NCBI RefSeq assembly: GCF_014695385.1
Contig: NZ_JACJOD010000076.1
Span: 124,001-188,000, forward strand
Direction: 5' to 3'
DNA length: 64,000 nt
Source: Trichocoleus sp. FACHB-46
GTDB lineage: Bacteria > Cyanobacteriota > Cyanobacteriia > FACHB-46
Position 1 is the first letter of the stretch. The number at the start of each line of letters is the position of its first letter. Under the pieces are notes generated by a model. The model did no database searches, was not told where the DNA came from, and worked only from the letters and a program-made list of their open reading frames with translations. Positions 8,297 through 17,710 of this stretch are shown here, one piece after another. The position numbers and the translations under genes are program-made.

Positions 8297-9118
8297 ATGT
8301 CAATGTCTACTAGGAGATCAGGACTATCTCAACTATTGAGCCAGGTATTTAGCAGAAAGATCAAAAACAGGGAGATCAAAACTTCCAAAACCTTTCCTAG
8401 AAGTTTGGTGCTCCTCCCAGTGGTACTCTTTGCTTGCACTGCCCCCAGAGCTGAGCAACCTCAGCGTCCAGAGACAAGCACTGCTGTAGCGACAAAACAA
8501 CCTGTTGAGTTGGTTGGGAATTCTTCAATCGCCAGTCACAAACAGAAAGCAACCTATTCTCTCGTAATTCACCGCAGCGATAAGCGCCTGGAAGTACTCA
8601 ACAGTCAGGGCGATCGCCTGTACGAAGCCCCGATCGGGATTGGGCAGGGTGGCATGAAGGAGAAACAGGACATGGCTGACCTAGTAACGCCGACGGGTGA
8701 GATGACAGTAGACCTAATTCTCTACAAAAAATCTGCTTACAACCAAATCGCGAGCCAGAATGTGCAGCGTTTCGCTCAAAATCCGCAATTTCGTCCCCTG
8801 GTGATTCAACCGCAAGGTTTGGTTCAGCTATTCCAGAACATGAGTCGGCTTGACTTTGATGGCAATGGTAGCCCAGACAAAGCCTATGGCGACGGGTATA
8901 TCGGACTCACCTCAGAAACCACAATTACAGGCCCTAAGATGAGCACGTTTGCTTCAACGCCGTACTGGTTTTCGATCGCGCTGCATGGAACTCCTAATCC
9001 CAAGAATATTGGCCAAGCGAATTCTGGGGGTTGCGTGCATCTGGCCCCCGATACCTTGAAACAGTTGATTGAGCAAAAATGGGTCCAGCTCGGCACCGCC
9101 GTTAAAATTGTGGATTAA
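8297..9118 (+). CDS. L,D-transpeptidase (YkuD) lipoprotein
   Basis: A peptidoglycan-modifying or lipoprotein-coupling L,D-transpeptidase. The YkuD domain starts near YSLVIHRSDKRLEVL and holds the catalytic motif with His in ALHGTPN and Cys in SGGCVHL. The usual Arg two residues after the Cys is replaced by His here. A hydrophobic stretch ending VVLFAC forms a lipobox (Cys47 from this start), so the protein should be lipid-anchored at the outer face of the plasma membrane. The frame also opens at TTG 8264, but the ATG at 8297 has AGAGG six bases upstream and is preferred. The basic N-terminal region before the hydrophobic part is unusually long. Confidence 0.82.
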   Translation: MSMSTRRSGLSQLLSQVFSRKIKNREIKTSKTFPRSLVLLPVVLFACTAPRAEQPQRPETSTAVATKQPVELVGNSSIASHKQKATYSLVIHRSDKRLEVLNSQGDRLYEAPIGIGQGGMKEKQDMADLVTPTGEMTVDLILYKKSAYNQIASQNVQRFAQNPQFRPLVIQPQGLVQLFQNMSRLDFDGNGSPDKAYGDGYIGLTSETTITGPKMSTFASTPYWFSIALHGTPNPKNIGQANSGGCVHLAPDTLKQLIEQKWVQLGTAVKIVD

Positions 9119-9230
9119 GCTAGGATGCTAAATCCGCAATTGTGGGAGCAATGTAACCTACCTCCCGATATAGGCACTGCCATGTGAACACCCATAACAT
9201 TGAGCTTCAGTCGTATTTCAGGTAAGGCAT

Positions 9231-9557
9231 ATGTCATCTCAATTGAGCAGTAAGCCAGAAAAACTTGAGGCCAAGCAAAGTACATTGTTTGATCGCACCT
9301 TTCGAGACAGTGAAGGCAAGATCGTGATTGCTCAGATGCCCAATCTCCCCCTCCTGGTTGGGTTGACAGCAACTGTTCTGCAATCCGTGCTTCCTAGTGG
9401 CAAAATCCAGACCGCATTCGATTTAGTCGCGTTTGGTGCTTTGTTTACTTGGGCCTGGCAGGAACTGTTTGAGGGAGTTAACTACTTTCGTCGATCGCTT
9501 GGCTTGATTGTATTGTTGAGTATGCTGATGCTGGGACTTAACCTCGGTAGAGTGTGA
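9231..9557 (+). CDS. Small two- to three-pass membrane protein, unknown family
   Basis: A 108-residue protein with a polar N terminus (about 35 residues) followed by hydrophobic segments near residues 38-55, 62-78 and 88-104. AAGG lies a few bases before the ATG. I do not recognise the family. The arrangement resembles many small cyanobacterial inner-membrane or thylakoid proteins of unknown role. It follows the L,D-transpeptidase gene by 112 bases on the same strand. Confidence 0.7.
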   Translation: MSSQLSSKPEKLEAKQSTLFDRTFRDSEGKIVIAQMPNLPLLVGLTATVLQSVLPSGKIQTAFDLVAFGALFTWAWQELFEGVNYFRRSLGLIVLLSMLMLGLNLGRV

Positions 9558-9642
9558 ATCCTGCCAGGAAGCTCACGCCGTGAGAAGTCTCGTTAGGTGT
9601 TGAGTCATTTTGGCGAAAAGCTGTATATCCAGTTGGCCTCTG

Positions 9643-9954
9643 TTACAGCGCATCAATCCGATGCAGTGACTCCATCAACTCCTCAATCTCCTCATCACTA
9701 GAGCATTGCTGCACCTGAGATTTGAACCACTCTAACTCTTCTGGTTCTGTGCTTGGCCCTTGGTACACTAGCAGTGTGCCTGCCACTCGTGCCAAGGTGA
9801 GGGGTTCATGAGGCACATGATTCAGCAGGGCATTAGCGTCTTCATATAGCTGTTCTGCTGCCACCTCGTTCAGCGGTTTCCCCATCTGTGACGCAATTTC
9901 CTGCAAGCTTTGCTGAATCGATCGCTGAAGATCTGGGGGGAAAGAATAGTTCAT
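9643..9954 (-). CDS. Hypothetical acidic protein
   Basis: A 103-residue soluble protein, strongly acidic at its C-terminal half (SSDEEIEELMESL) and probably largely helical. No recognised domain. It lies 57 bases downstream of the catalase-like gene on the same strand and may share its transcript. The N-terminal half contains a segment resembling short helical regulators, but no function can be assigned. Confidence 0.65.
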   Translation of the reverse strand: MNYSFPPDLQRSIQQSLQEIASQMGKPLNEVAAEQLYEDANALLNHVPHEPLTLARVAGTLLVYQGPSTEPEELEWFKSQVQQCSSDEEIEELMESLHRIDAL

Positions 9955-10011
9955 GGTGTCTGGGTAAAGGATTTAAATGCTTTAGGATTCATTTTCTCTC
10001 TCGCCACCCTT

Positions 10012-11118
10012 CTAATCAGGCATTTCCTCAATGCTGCGTGGTTCACCCTTCGGCTGCTGATTCATCTCATGACGGTAACGACTGGAGGCTTCGTACACCT
10101 GCCTCCGGACTCGCTGGATTGAACCAAGTGGTCGATGCTCTGCAATGCAGTGCCAGGCGTTGAACGATAGCACTTCATCCACATAAACACGCCGCGCGGG
10201 GCTAAACGCCTCCTGCACTGGAATTGTGAGCTTGGCGATCGCCTGATAGGGACTTTCCTGCTCGGACCACGGAATCGAGGCATCTTCGATCGGCATCGTC
10301 TCCAAATTGGTGCAAAGCTGAGCACGCAGTTCATACTCGGCAGGTTGCTGACGGAAGAAATCGACAATCAGATCGCGCAGAACTGAAGAATCATTGGTTT
10401 CGACCGTTTTGCCCACGAGTGGCTGAAGACTATCTGAGATGGGAACAGCGCTAATTTTGGCAATATAGTCTCCATAACGCAAGGCAGCAGTCGTATAGTA
10501 GGTCTCTCCCAGAATGTGGGTTTCTGGCACCGTGATCCCCAACGCAGTCGGGTAGAGGTCTATTCCTACCTTTTTGGTGACGGCATTCACAGTGCGTAGG
10601 GCAGTGGTCAGAAGTTGTTGCGCCTCCTCAGGGGCACGGACCACAACCTTTTCTTGAAGTAATTGCTCATTGAGGTAGCGAGCGACATTTCCCGATGGAA
10701 AAACCGGGCGGTTGATCATCAAAAAATCTTGGGTCAGTGCGTCTGGTTCAGAGCTAAATAGCTTAGAACCTTCTACGCCGATGACCTTAATGGCCATCCC
10801 CCGAAACGCAGACATGCCATCGGGCATGATGTCACCGGGAGAGGTTGAGAAGCGAATCATTACAGGATAGGTTCGCGGTTCACGGAACAAGCCCTGCGCT
10901 AGCGGTGTAGGCAGGTTGTCATATATCGTCAGTTCCCCTTTGAGCCCACCGTGTCCTTTGGCATGGGCACCGCGCATGGCATGGCGATGTTTGTCAAACA
11001 CCCTTTGCCCCATGCGGCCAACCGAGTCTAAGGTTTCGTGAATGAGCTTGTCTTCGTCGGGTTGTTTGACTTCTACATCGTCCGAGTAGCGAACGTATTG
11101 TTCTCTGGGGCTGGGCAT
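10012..11118 (-). CDS. Catalase-family haem protein (SrpA-like, short form)
   Basis: A catalase-fold haem protein that would decompose peroxide or act as a haem peroxidase. RGAHAKGHGG gives the distal His (His52), FRGMAIKV and DFLMINRPVF match the family core, and RRQVYEASSRYR near the C terminus supplies the proximal haem-ligand Tyr (Tyr342). At 368 residues it lacks the C-terminal NADPH/flavodoxin-like part of full catalases, as in the SrpA-like group. No signal peptide is seen. The ATG start at 11118 has AGGAA upstream. Activity as a true catalase is not assured, because this branch also includes lipoxygenase-associated and peroxidase-like proteins. Confidence 0.82.
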   Translation of the reverse strand: MPSPREQYVRYSDDVEVKQPDEDKLIHETLDSVGRMGQRVFDKHRHAMRGAHAKGHGGLKGELTIYDNLPTPLAQGLFREPRTYPVMIRFSTSPGDIMPDGMSAFRGMAIKVIGVEGSKLFSSEPDALTQDFLMINRPVFPSGNVARYLNEQLLQEKVVVRAPEEAQQLLTTALRTVNAVTKKVGIDLYPTALGITVPETHILGETYYTTAALRYGDYIAKISAVPISDSLQPLVGKTVETNDSSVLRDLIVDFFRQQPAEYELRAQLCTNLETMPIEDASIPWSEQESPYQAIAKLTIPVQEAFSPARRVYVDEVLSFNAWHCIAEHRPLGSIQRVRRQVYEASSRYRHEMNQQPKGEPRSIEEMPD

Positions 11119-11204
11119 TAAGGTTCCTGGTCAGGTTGAGGGGATTATTCTAGACAGTCGTAGTTTAACAATCTGAAATGGAGTCTGCCTTCAAACAGAT
11201 TGAA

Positions 11205-14165
11205 TCAAGTAGCTTGAATCAAGCTAGAAATTACTTCAATCAATTTTTTGGGTTCGATTGGTTTGGAGACATGCTGTTGAAACCCAGCTTGTAGTGCTTG
11301 TTGCTGGTTGAAGTCTCCAGCGTAAGCAGTCAGGGCGATCGCTGCAACTTGCCCACCTTGCTCTGGCGACAACGCTCTTACCTGTTGCATCAGCATGTAG
11401 CCATTCATATCTGGCATCCCGATGTCACTCAGCAGCACATTTGGCCTAGAGTGGATGAGCATGGTCAAGGCTTCAGCAGCAGTCGTTGCGATCAGCACAG
11501 TGGCTCCAGCTTCCTTCAACACAAAGGCCACGAATTCTCGTGAATCCGGTTCATCATCCACCACTAAAACCTGAACCCCATGCAAATCGTAGTCAGATTC
11601 TGGCGATTGACGGCTCTGAGTAGCGATCGCCTGTGTGGGCATCAGTGGAAGTCTGACGGTAAAGGTAGCACCCATGCCAACCCCTGGGCTTTCAACTCCG
11701 ACCGTGCCTCCGTGTAGTTCGACCAAGTGCCGCACGATCGCTAACCCTAATCCCAGCCCGCCAAACTTTCGTGTTGTAGTGGCATCAGCTTGCCGAAAGC
11801 TGTCAAACACATAGGGCAGGAAGTCAGGGACAATTCCCTGTCCAGTATCACCGACTGTAATGTAAGCGTATGAGTCTAAGCGCTCTAGCCGAATCCTGAC
11901 TTGCCCTCCGTTTGGCGTGAACTTTACCGCATTGGAGAGCAGATTCCAAACCACTTGCTGCAACCGAGTAGAATCTCCAGAAACCAATCCCACATCTGGG
12001 TCAAGGTTGCTCTCAATTTGGATTGACTTCGCTTCTGCCGCTAGCCGTACCGTTTCCATCGCCGCTCGAATGATGAAGATCAGATTAATCGCGCTAACTT
12101 CAAGGTTGAGCTTGCCTTGGAGAATCCGGGAAACATCGAGCAAATCTTCAATCAATTCCGATTGCAGTTGGGCATTGCGTTCGATGGTCTTCAACGCCTG
12201 TTGGGTTCTGGCTGCGTCTAGCTTGCCGTTCTGCAAGAGCCTTGACCAACCCAAAATTGGGTTAAGGGGCGATCGCAATTCATGGGAGAGTACTGCCAAA
12301 AACTCATCTTTGAGCCGATTCGCGCGATCGGCTTCGACTCGGGCAGCTTGCTCACGGGTCAGGAGGTGTTCGCGTTCTGCCTCAATATGTTTTTGCTCAG
12401 TGATATTGAGTACAGTGCCAATAAAGCGTTGTGGCTGGTCGGCAGCATCAAAGTAAACTTGTCCTTTTGCCGTAATCCACCGTTCAACCCCATCTTGAAT
12501 CCCGATCGTGCGATATTCTACGCTATACTTGCCGCCCCTGGCTGGGTTCAAAACTTGTTGCACTACTTTTTCTAATCGTTCGCGATCATCAGGGTGTAGA
12601 CCTGCAAAAAAGCTCTCAATGCTGCTCTCCGCTTCTGGGGGTAAGCCAAACATGGCTTTGCAACCTTCATCCCAAATCAGTTGATTAGTGATCAAATCCC
12701 AGTCCCAGGTCCCTAACTGAGCAGATTCGATCGCCATGCGGAAGCGGTTTTCACTGTCGCGTAAGGCTGCTTCGGTGCGGGCCCGATCGACTGCTGCCCA
12801 AGTCCGCTCGGCGACTTCTTCTACTAAAGCCACTTCGTCTGGTGTCCAGTCTCGCGGTCCAGCCATGTGGACTGCTAATACCGCTACAAATTCGTCACCC
12901 TTGACCAGCGGTATGCCGATGTAGGCTCCAATCTGGATCGCAGCGTAGGCTGACCGTTGGGCTGGGGATAGGTTGGGATCGGTTGCCACATTGGGCATGT
13001 ACACCGTACGACCCGCACGGAACGCCGCAAGCAGCTTGGGTCCAAATGAATCAATGGGATAGCCGCCAGCGATCGCGTCGGCACCGTTGACGTAGTCACG
13101 CTCAACCACGTAATCAGCACCGCAAACCTCGAAGTAGGCCACGCGGTTCGCACCGAGATATTCACCCAGCACTCGGCTAGCTGTAGCCTGAATCTCCACT
13201 GGGTCAGCAAGTGGGCGTAGGGTATCGGTCAGAGCAACCCGGAAGGCATCAAACTCGGCAGCACGCCGTGAAACTTCTTCTGCTCGTTTGCGTTCACTAA
13301 TGTCATTGAACAGAACTGCCACTTTGCGCTCGTGCGGCTCACCGACCCGGAAGGCGTAAATATCAAAAAAACGTCCTAGCGCCTCAGCAGAGTTCTCAAA
13401 GCGTATCGCTACACCTGTTAGCGCAATTTTGCCGTAAACCTCCAACCAGTATGCGTCATGCTCTGGGACTAATTCGCGCATTGTTTTGCCAATCGCATCC
13501 ACCAGTCCCGTGTGTTTCTCAAACAGCGGGTTAGCTTCCAGGAAGCGGTAATCGTCTGCTTTTCCGATTTCATCAAACAAAACTTCGATCAAGCAAAAGC
13601 CTTCGTCGATCGACTCAAACAGCGATCGATACTTTGCTTCCGATTCGCGCAAGGCTTTTTCTGCTTGCTGGCGTTCGTCTTCAGCGCGCACGCGATCGCT
13701 AATGTCTCGCGAGATGCACAACAGCCTTTCAACTTGCCCATTTGCTCCCCGAATAGGGCTAATCTTGTTATCCCACCACTTAGGTTCGCCGCTCAGTGTT
13801 GGACGAAATCCTTGAAAAGTGCAAACTTTACCCGCTCTAGCCTTCACGATCGCCTGGATTGCCACAGCCTGAGTCGATCCTTGCCAGAACTCAGTCCAGG
13901 ATGTATTCAGAAACGGCGTAATGTCCTGGATGCTAAGCAGCGCTTGCCCTCGCGGACTCATGAACAGAATTCGCCCCTCTAAATCCAATACCTTGATGCA
14001 GTCATCGCTACTTTCAAGAATCTGCTGATCAAAATCCTGACTTTGGCCTCGTGCCATTGTTGGCTCTACCTGTTCAGCTTCAGCGCTGCCCTGAGCGGTG
14101 TTTTGAGTGATGTTTTGAGATAAATACTTGTCAGAAGCGACAGAGCGACGAAGGCTATCAGTCAT
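11205..14165 (-). CDS. Hybrid sensor histidine kinase (PAS-PAS-GAF-PAS-HisKA-HATPase-REC)
   Basis: A cytoplasmic multi-sensor hybrid kinase of about 986 residues. It has a PAS near residues 45-165 and a second near 170-290, a GAF at about 300-460 and a PAS_3-type domain at about 465-590. The phospho-acceptor follows in SHELRSP (near 627), then the HATPase with N box NLLSNAVKFTPNGG and G boxes GDTGQG and GGLGLGLAIV. A C-terminal receiver carries the Asp in LLSDIGMPD (near 913). No transmembrane segment is visible. The frame extends to 14246, but the ATG at 14165 has GGAG about five bases upstream. It lies 13 bases after the XRE gene, so the two are almost surely co-transcribed. The signal sensed is unknown; there is no obvious haem or bilin Cys motif in the GAF. 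Confidence 0.88.
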   Translation of the reverse strand: MTDSLRRSVASDKYLSQNITQNTAQGSAEAEQVEPTMARGQSQDFDQQILESSDDCIKVLDLEGRILFMSPRGQALLSIQDITPFLNTSWTEFWQGSTQAVAIQAIVKARAGKVCTFQGFRPTLSGEPKWWDNKISPIRGANGQVERLLCISRDISDRVRAEDERQQAEKALRESEAKYRSLFESIDEGFCLIEVLFDEIGKADDYRFLEANPLFEKHTGLVDAIGKTMRELVPEHDAYWLEVYGKIALTGVAIRFENSAEALGRFFDIYAFRVGEPHERKVAVLFNDISERKRAEEVSRRAAEFDAFRVALTDTLRPLADPVEIQATASRVLGEYLGANRVAYFEVCGADYVVERDYVNGADAIAGGYPIDSFGPKLLAAFRAGRTVYMPNVATDPNLSPAQRSAYAAIQIGAYIGIPLVKGDEFVAVLAVHMAGPRDWTPDEVALVEEVAERTWAAVDRARTEAALRDSENRFRMAIESAQLGTWDWDLITNQLIWDEGCKAMFGLPPEAESSIESFFAGLHPDDRERLEKVVQQVLNPARGGKYSVEYRTIGIQDGVERWITAKGQVYFDAADQPQRFIGTVLNITEQKHIEAEREHLLTREQAARVEADRANRLKDEFLAVLSHELRSPLNPILGWSRLLQNGKLDAARTQQALKTIERNAQLQSELIEDLLDVSRILQGKLNLEVSAINLIFIIRAAMETVRLAAEAKSIQIESNLDPDVGLVSGDSTRLQQVVWNLLSNAVKFTPNGGQVRIRLERLDSYAYITVGDTGQGIVPDFLPYVFDSFRQADATTTRKFGGLGLGLAIVRHLVELHGGTVGVESPGVGMGATFTVRLPLMPTQAIATQSRQSPESDYDLHGVQVLVVDDEPDSREFVAFVLKEAGATVLIATTAAEALTMLIHSRPNVLLSDIGMPDMNGYMLMQQVRALSPEQGGQVAAIALTAYAGDFNQQQALQAGFQQHVSKPIEPKKLIEVISSLIQAT

Positions 14166-14178
14166 ACAGTCTCCATCC

Positions 14179-14412
14179 TTACTCTGAAAAGTATTTGGCG
14201 AGCAAATCTTTGCCAGTTTCACCCATCTGATGCAGCAATTGTTCAATCTGCTTCAACGCGATGGGTAAGGGCTTGGTTCGCCCATTTTCCCAGCGATTGA
14301 CGCTCTGAAATGAAACTCCTAGCTTCGCGGCAAACTTGACTTGGGAGAGTGCTAGCCGTTGTCGCGTTTCTCGCACGAGATCCGCTAGCTCCGATGCGGC
14401 GATCGCAGGCAT
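14179..14412 (-). CDS. XRE-family helix-turn-helix regulator
   Basis: A small Cro/CI-type DNA-binding protein of about 77 residues from the ATG at 14412; the frame opens up to 14436 with another possible start. The HTH core is LALSQVKFAAKLGVSFQSVNRWENGRT in two pieces, at about residues 20-47, followed by a short helical tail. It heads an operon with the hybrid kinase gene 13 bases downstream. A perfect 16-bp palindrome lies 33 bases upstream of the ATG, a natural autoregulatory operator. It resembles stand-alone antitoxin-like regulators, but no toxin gene is next to it; the kinase is the only partner. Confidence 0.8.
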   Translation of the reverse strand: MPAIAASELADLVRETRQRLALSQVKFAAKLGVSFQSVNRWENGRTKPLPIALKQIEQLLHQMGETGKDLLAKYFSE

Positions 14413-14444
14413 AAGGCACAAACCATAAAACAGCATTCACTAGC

Positions 14445-14460
14445 TATACCACGTGGTATA
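14445..14460. promoter_or_regulatory. Perfect 16-bp palindrome, candidate XRE operator
   Basis: TATACCACGTGGTATA equals its own reverse complement. It lies directly upstream of the XRE gene (minus strand) and faces the divergent SWIM-cluster gene about 300 bases away. Position and symmetry suit a dimeric HTH repressor controlling its own operon. Confidence 0.6.
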
Positions 14461-14764
14461 AAAAGCTTTCTCCCTCAGAAGACACAGGAAAGACGTTGCT
14501 ATCTCGTCTAAGGAACACTCGTTACAGGAATAAAGTCGAGATCGATCTTATTTTTGTAACTGTTGGCATTACTGCTTGCCGAGGAATTCCACAGTAATGA
14601 AGTAAAGGATGCCGAGGCTCTTTGGTAGAGAGCGAAGCAATTTGGGTTTACTGTTAATCAGAATTATGCGTCTGCCCCATCTGGTGTTAACAGAACTGGC
14701 ATGTTCTAAGCCTCTGGAGCTTTTTTAGAGCCACCTATTTTGGTAAGCGTTGGAGATCCCACTG
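14461..14764. other. Divergent intergenic region with an inverted repeat
   Basis: This region separates the XRE-kinase operon (minus) from the SWIM-MoxR operon (plus). CATTACTG at 14567-14574 and CAGTAATG at 14592-14599 form an 8-bp inverted repeat with a 17-base gap that could be a regulator site or a hairpin. No protein-like frame or RNA gene is seen. The promoter of the five-gene operon should lie here. Confidence 0.45.
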
Positions 14765-16159
14765 ATGTCTGCGACCTGGACCGCTGAGCAAATCTTGGCA
14801 CTAGCCCCCGATGCAAGTTCTGCTAAGAACGGCAAAGGCTTAGCGAGCATTCGCAAATGGGTTGTGTTGGGCCAAGTAGAGCTAGCAGTTTGGGGAGAAT
14901 GTCAAGGCAGTGGCAAAAACCCCTATCGAACGCAGATTGACTTGAGCGAACCCGCGTTTCAGTGCAGTTGCCCCAGCCGTAAGTTTCCTTGTAAACATGG
15001 CTTAGGGCTGTTTCTGGTCTGGGCCGAGCAATCCACTGCCTTTAGTGTTGGCACGCCGCCGTCCTGGGTTGAAGAGTGGCTGAGTTCTCGCCAACAGCGT
15101 CAAGAAAAGCGCACGCAAAAACAAAAACAAGAGCAATCCAAACCGATTGATGCGGCTGCTCAGGCAAAGCGGGCTAGCGCTCGCGCGGCTAAGGTCACGG
15201 CTGGTATTCAAGATTTGCAACTATGGCTTCATGACCTAACTCGTCATGGGTTAGCGACGGTGCAACAAAATTCTTATCAGTTTTGGGACATGCCCGCAGC
15301 TCGGCTGGTAGATGCCCAAGCACCCGGATTGGCTCGACAACTGCGAGAAATGGCAAGCATTCCGTCTTCGGGGTCAGGGTGGGCAGAACGATTGCTGAGC
15401 CGTCTAGGAAAACTTCACCTGCTGCTAGAAGGGTTCCAGCGCTTGGAGTCGCTACCCGCTGAAACTCAGGCCGACATCCGGAGTTTAATTGGTTGGACCC
15501 AAACTCAAGACGAGTTATTGACAGAGGCGATCGCGACAGAGCTACCCAATGAACTTCAAAACGCAGGGCGTGATGGTTCAAAAGAGATACTGCGTGACCA
15601 TTGGTTAGTCCTAGGACAACATCACACCGAAGAAGACCGTCTGCGAATTCGGCGGAGTTGGCTTTGGGGTCAAGAGAGCCAACGCAGCGCCCTATTGCTC
15701 GATTTTGCTCACGGCAAGCAGCCGATGGATGCCAGCTTGATTGCAGGCACAGTTTTGGATGCAGAATTGGTGTTTTATCCTAGCGCTTACCCGCTCCGAG
15801 CCTTGCTGAAAACTCGCCACCACGCTCCAACTCCAATGCAGGAGATGCCAGGTTATCCAACCATTGCGATCGCCTTGCAAGCTTATGCTCAGGCAATGAG
15901 CTGCAATCCCTGGCTAGAGAGGTTTCCAGTTGCGCTCCAAGCGGTAACTCCAGTCTGTGAAGGCAATCATTGGTTTGTGCAGGACTCGGAGGGACGGTTC
16001 CTCAAGCTTAGCGATCGCTTTTCTGGAAGCTGGCAATTGCTGGCCCTGAGTGGAGGGCATCCGGTAGCGCTGTTTGCCGAATGGGAAGGAGAGACGCTAC
16101 TGCCGCTCAGCGTTTGGACAGAAAACAAATTCTATGTTTTGAAGGGTGATGCTCTATGA
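14765..16159 (+). CDS. SWIM zinc-finger protein
   Basis: First gene of a five-gene operon. A SWIM domain is present with the pattern C-x-C-x6-C-x-H (CSCPSRKFPCKHG, about residues 66-78), a zinc-binding module that contacts DNA or protein. The rest (about 464 residues in all) has a Gln/Lys-rich linker and helical and beta parts without a named fold. The frame opens at TTG 14750, but the ATG at 14765 has GGAGA eight bases upstream. Its stop codon overlaps the next gene's start (ATGA), implying translational coupling. SWIM proteins are recurrent neighbours of DUF5691 and MoxR genes in other bacteria. The role is unknown, with substrate recognition the likeliest guess. Confidence 0.85.
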   Translation: MSATWTAEQILALAPDASSAKNGKGLASIRKWVVLGQVELAVWGECQGSGKNPYRTQIDLSEPAFQCSCPSRKFPCKHGLGLFLVWAEQSTAFSVGTPPSWVEEWLSSRQQRQEKRTQKQKQEQSKPIDAAAQAKRASARAAKVTAGIQDLQLWLHDLTRHGLATVQQNSYQFWDMPAARLVDAQAPGLARQLREMASIPSSGSGWAERLLSRLGKLHLLLEGFQRLESLPAETQADIRSLIGWTQTQDELLTEAIATELPNELQNAGRDGSKEILRDHWLVLGQHHTEEDRLRIRRSWLWGQESQRSALLLDFAHGKQPMDASLIAGTVLDAELVFYPSAYPLRALLKTRHHAPTPMQEMPGYPTIAIALQAYAQAMSCNPWLERFPVALQAVTPVCEGNHWFVQDSEGRFLKLSDRFSGSWQLLALSGGHPVALFAEWEGETLLPLSVWTENKFYVLKGDAL

Positions 16160-17706
16160 CTTCGCCCTGGGAAACTCTTGTGACAGCGGCGCTTTTGGGC
16201 ACAGAGCGCCAAGCGTTTACTCCGCCTGCTGAGACTGGCTTGCTGGGTGAATTGCTCTCGCGTTTAGATGCTGCCAACCCGGAAGCAGCTTTACTGGGAG
16301 CGGCGGCAGCTGTCTCTTTGCATCAACAGGTGGGGCAATTGCCCGCGATCGCTCGTAAGCCTTTACCCACGGCTTGCGACTTAGACGATCTACCCCGGTG
16401 TAGTCCTCAAGCGGGTCATCACCTGAGCCTGATGCTAAGCGGAGAGTACGCCAAAGTGTTACCAGAATGGTTAGCGGCAGTAGCGGCGGCAGGGCAGCGA
16501 GTACCAGAATTTAATTTGCCTGCTTTGCTGGATTTGGGCCAGCGCAAAACCGATTTACAAGCCGCAATTGCGCCTGTGTTAGGTAAGCGAGGTCAATGGT
16601 TAGCAGCCCAAAACCCGGATTGGAATTTTGTTACGGCGACTGAGGAGGATACAAGTTGGGAGACGGGCAACCGTGCCGCTCGAAAAGCTTTGCTGAATCG
16701 CTGGCGATCGCAAGAGCCAGAACGCGCCCGCCATGCCCTGGCAGCTACCTGGAAACAAGAAACTGCCGCCGAAAAAACAGCTTTTCTGGAAACTTTTTCA
16801 ACCCAGTTGAGCTTGGCAGATGAACCTTTTCTAGAATCGGCGTTGAGCGATCGCAGCAAGGATGTGCGCCGGGTTGCCGCTGATTTGTTGTCGAGACTAC
16901 CCGACTCCCGCCTCTGCCAACGAATGACAGAACGAGTCCACCGCTACATCAAGTTTGGCCCGAACCAAACCCTAGAAGTCACCCTGCCTGAAGCGCTTGA
17001 TCCTGACCTGCTTCAAGATGGGATTGAGCCAAAAGTACCCTATAACTACTCGATGGGCGAAAAAGCTTGGTGGCTGTTGCAGATTGTAGCGGCCACTCCC
17101 TTAAGCGTTTGGACTTCAACCCAATGCACTCTAGAAGCGTTGGTGCAAGCTGCCGTGCAGAGTGAATGGACTCCAGTATTTTGGCAAGGCTGGAAGCAAG
17201 CGACTATTCGCCAGCGATCGCCAGCCTGGGTGCCTGCTCTGCTGGAGTTTCATCTGGCAACAACCCAAGATGTGACCTATCTCCAGGACGAAGACTTACA
17301 ACAACTTATGGCGCTTTTACCTGAAGCTGAGCAAGAAGCATTGGCGCTCAATCACTTGCAGCTCAAAGGGATAGAAAATTCAGCCGCATTGCGAATGCTA
17401 TATCAGGTGCGTTCAGCCTGGAGTATCCAACTAGGCCGAGCGGTGCTGGACGCGCTCTATCAATACATCACTGTCTTGGAAGCACACCCCTTATGGCACC
17501 TGCTAGAGGCTTTGAAAGAATTTGCCCTCTGGATACCTCCCTCTTTATTAACCGAAGCCATCCCCTTAGCCGCAGCCATTGAGAACCGTAGCAACTGGGC
17601 TGCCAGCACTGATCAGGGTTGTTGGTCTAGAGAAATTGAGAAATTCTTAGCGCTGCTTCAGTTCCGGCAAGATATGTTACAGGCCCTTACCCAGCAATCA
17701 AAGTGA
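16156..17706 (+). CDS. DUF5691 family protein
   Basis: A 516-residue, largely helical soluble protein, recognised as DUF5691 by its opening (WETLVTAALLGTERQ) and by its place between a SWIM and a MoxR gene. The middle contains HEAT-like helical pairs (for example SALSDRSKDVRRVAADLLSRLPD). No catalytic motif is visible. Its start overlaps the SWIM gene stop by four bases and its stop is four bases before the AAA gene, so it belongs to the same translation-coupled operon. Probably a scaffold or adaptor of the complex; function not established. Confidence 0.82.
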   Translation: MTSPWETLVTAALLGTERQAFTPPAETGLLGELLSRLDAANPEAALLGAAAAVSLHQQVGQLPAIARKPLPTACDLDDLPRCSPQAGHHLSLMLSGEYAKVLPEWLAAVAAAGQRVPEFNLPALLDLGQRKTDLQAAIAPVLGKRGQWLAAQNPDWNFVTATEEDTSWETGNRAARKALLNRWRSQEPERARHALAATWKQETAAEKTAFLETFSTQLSLADEPFLESALSDRSKDVRRVAADLLSRLPDSRLCQRMTERVHRYIKFGPNQTLEVTLPEALDPDLLQDGIEPKVPYNYSMGEKAWWLLQIVAATPLSVWTSTQCTLEALVQAAVQSEWTPVFWQGWKQATIRQRSPAWVPALLEFHLATTQDVTYLQDEDLQQLMALLPEAEQEALALNHLQLKGIENSAALRMLYQVRSAWSIQLGRAVLDALYQYITVLEAHPLWHLLEALKEFALWIPPSLLTEAIPLAAAIENRSNWAASTDQGCWSREIEKFLALLQFRQDMLQALTQQSK

Positions 17707-17710
17707 AACC

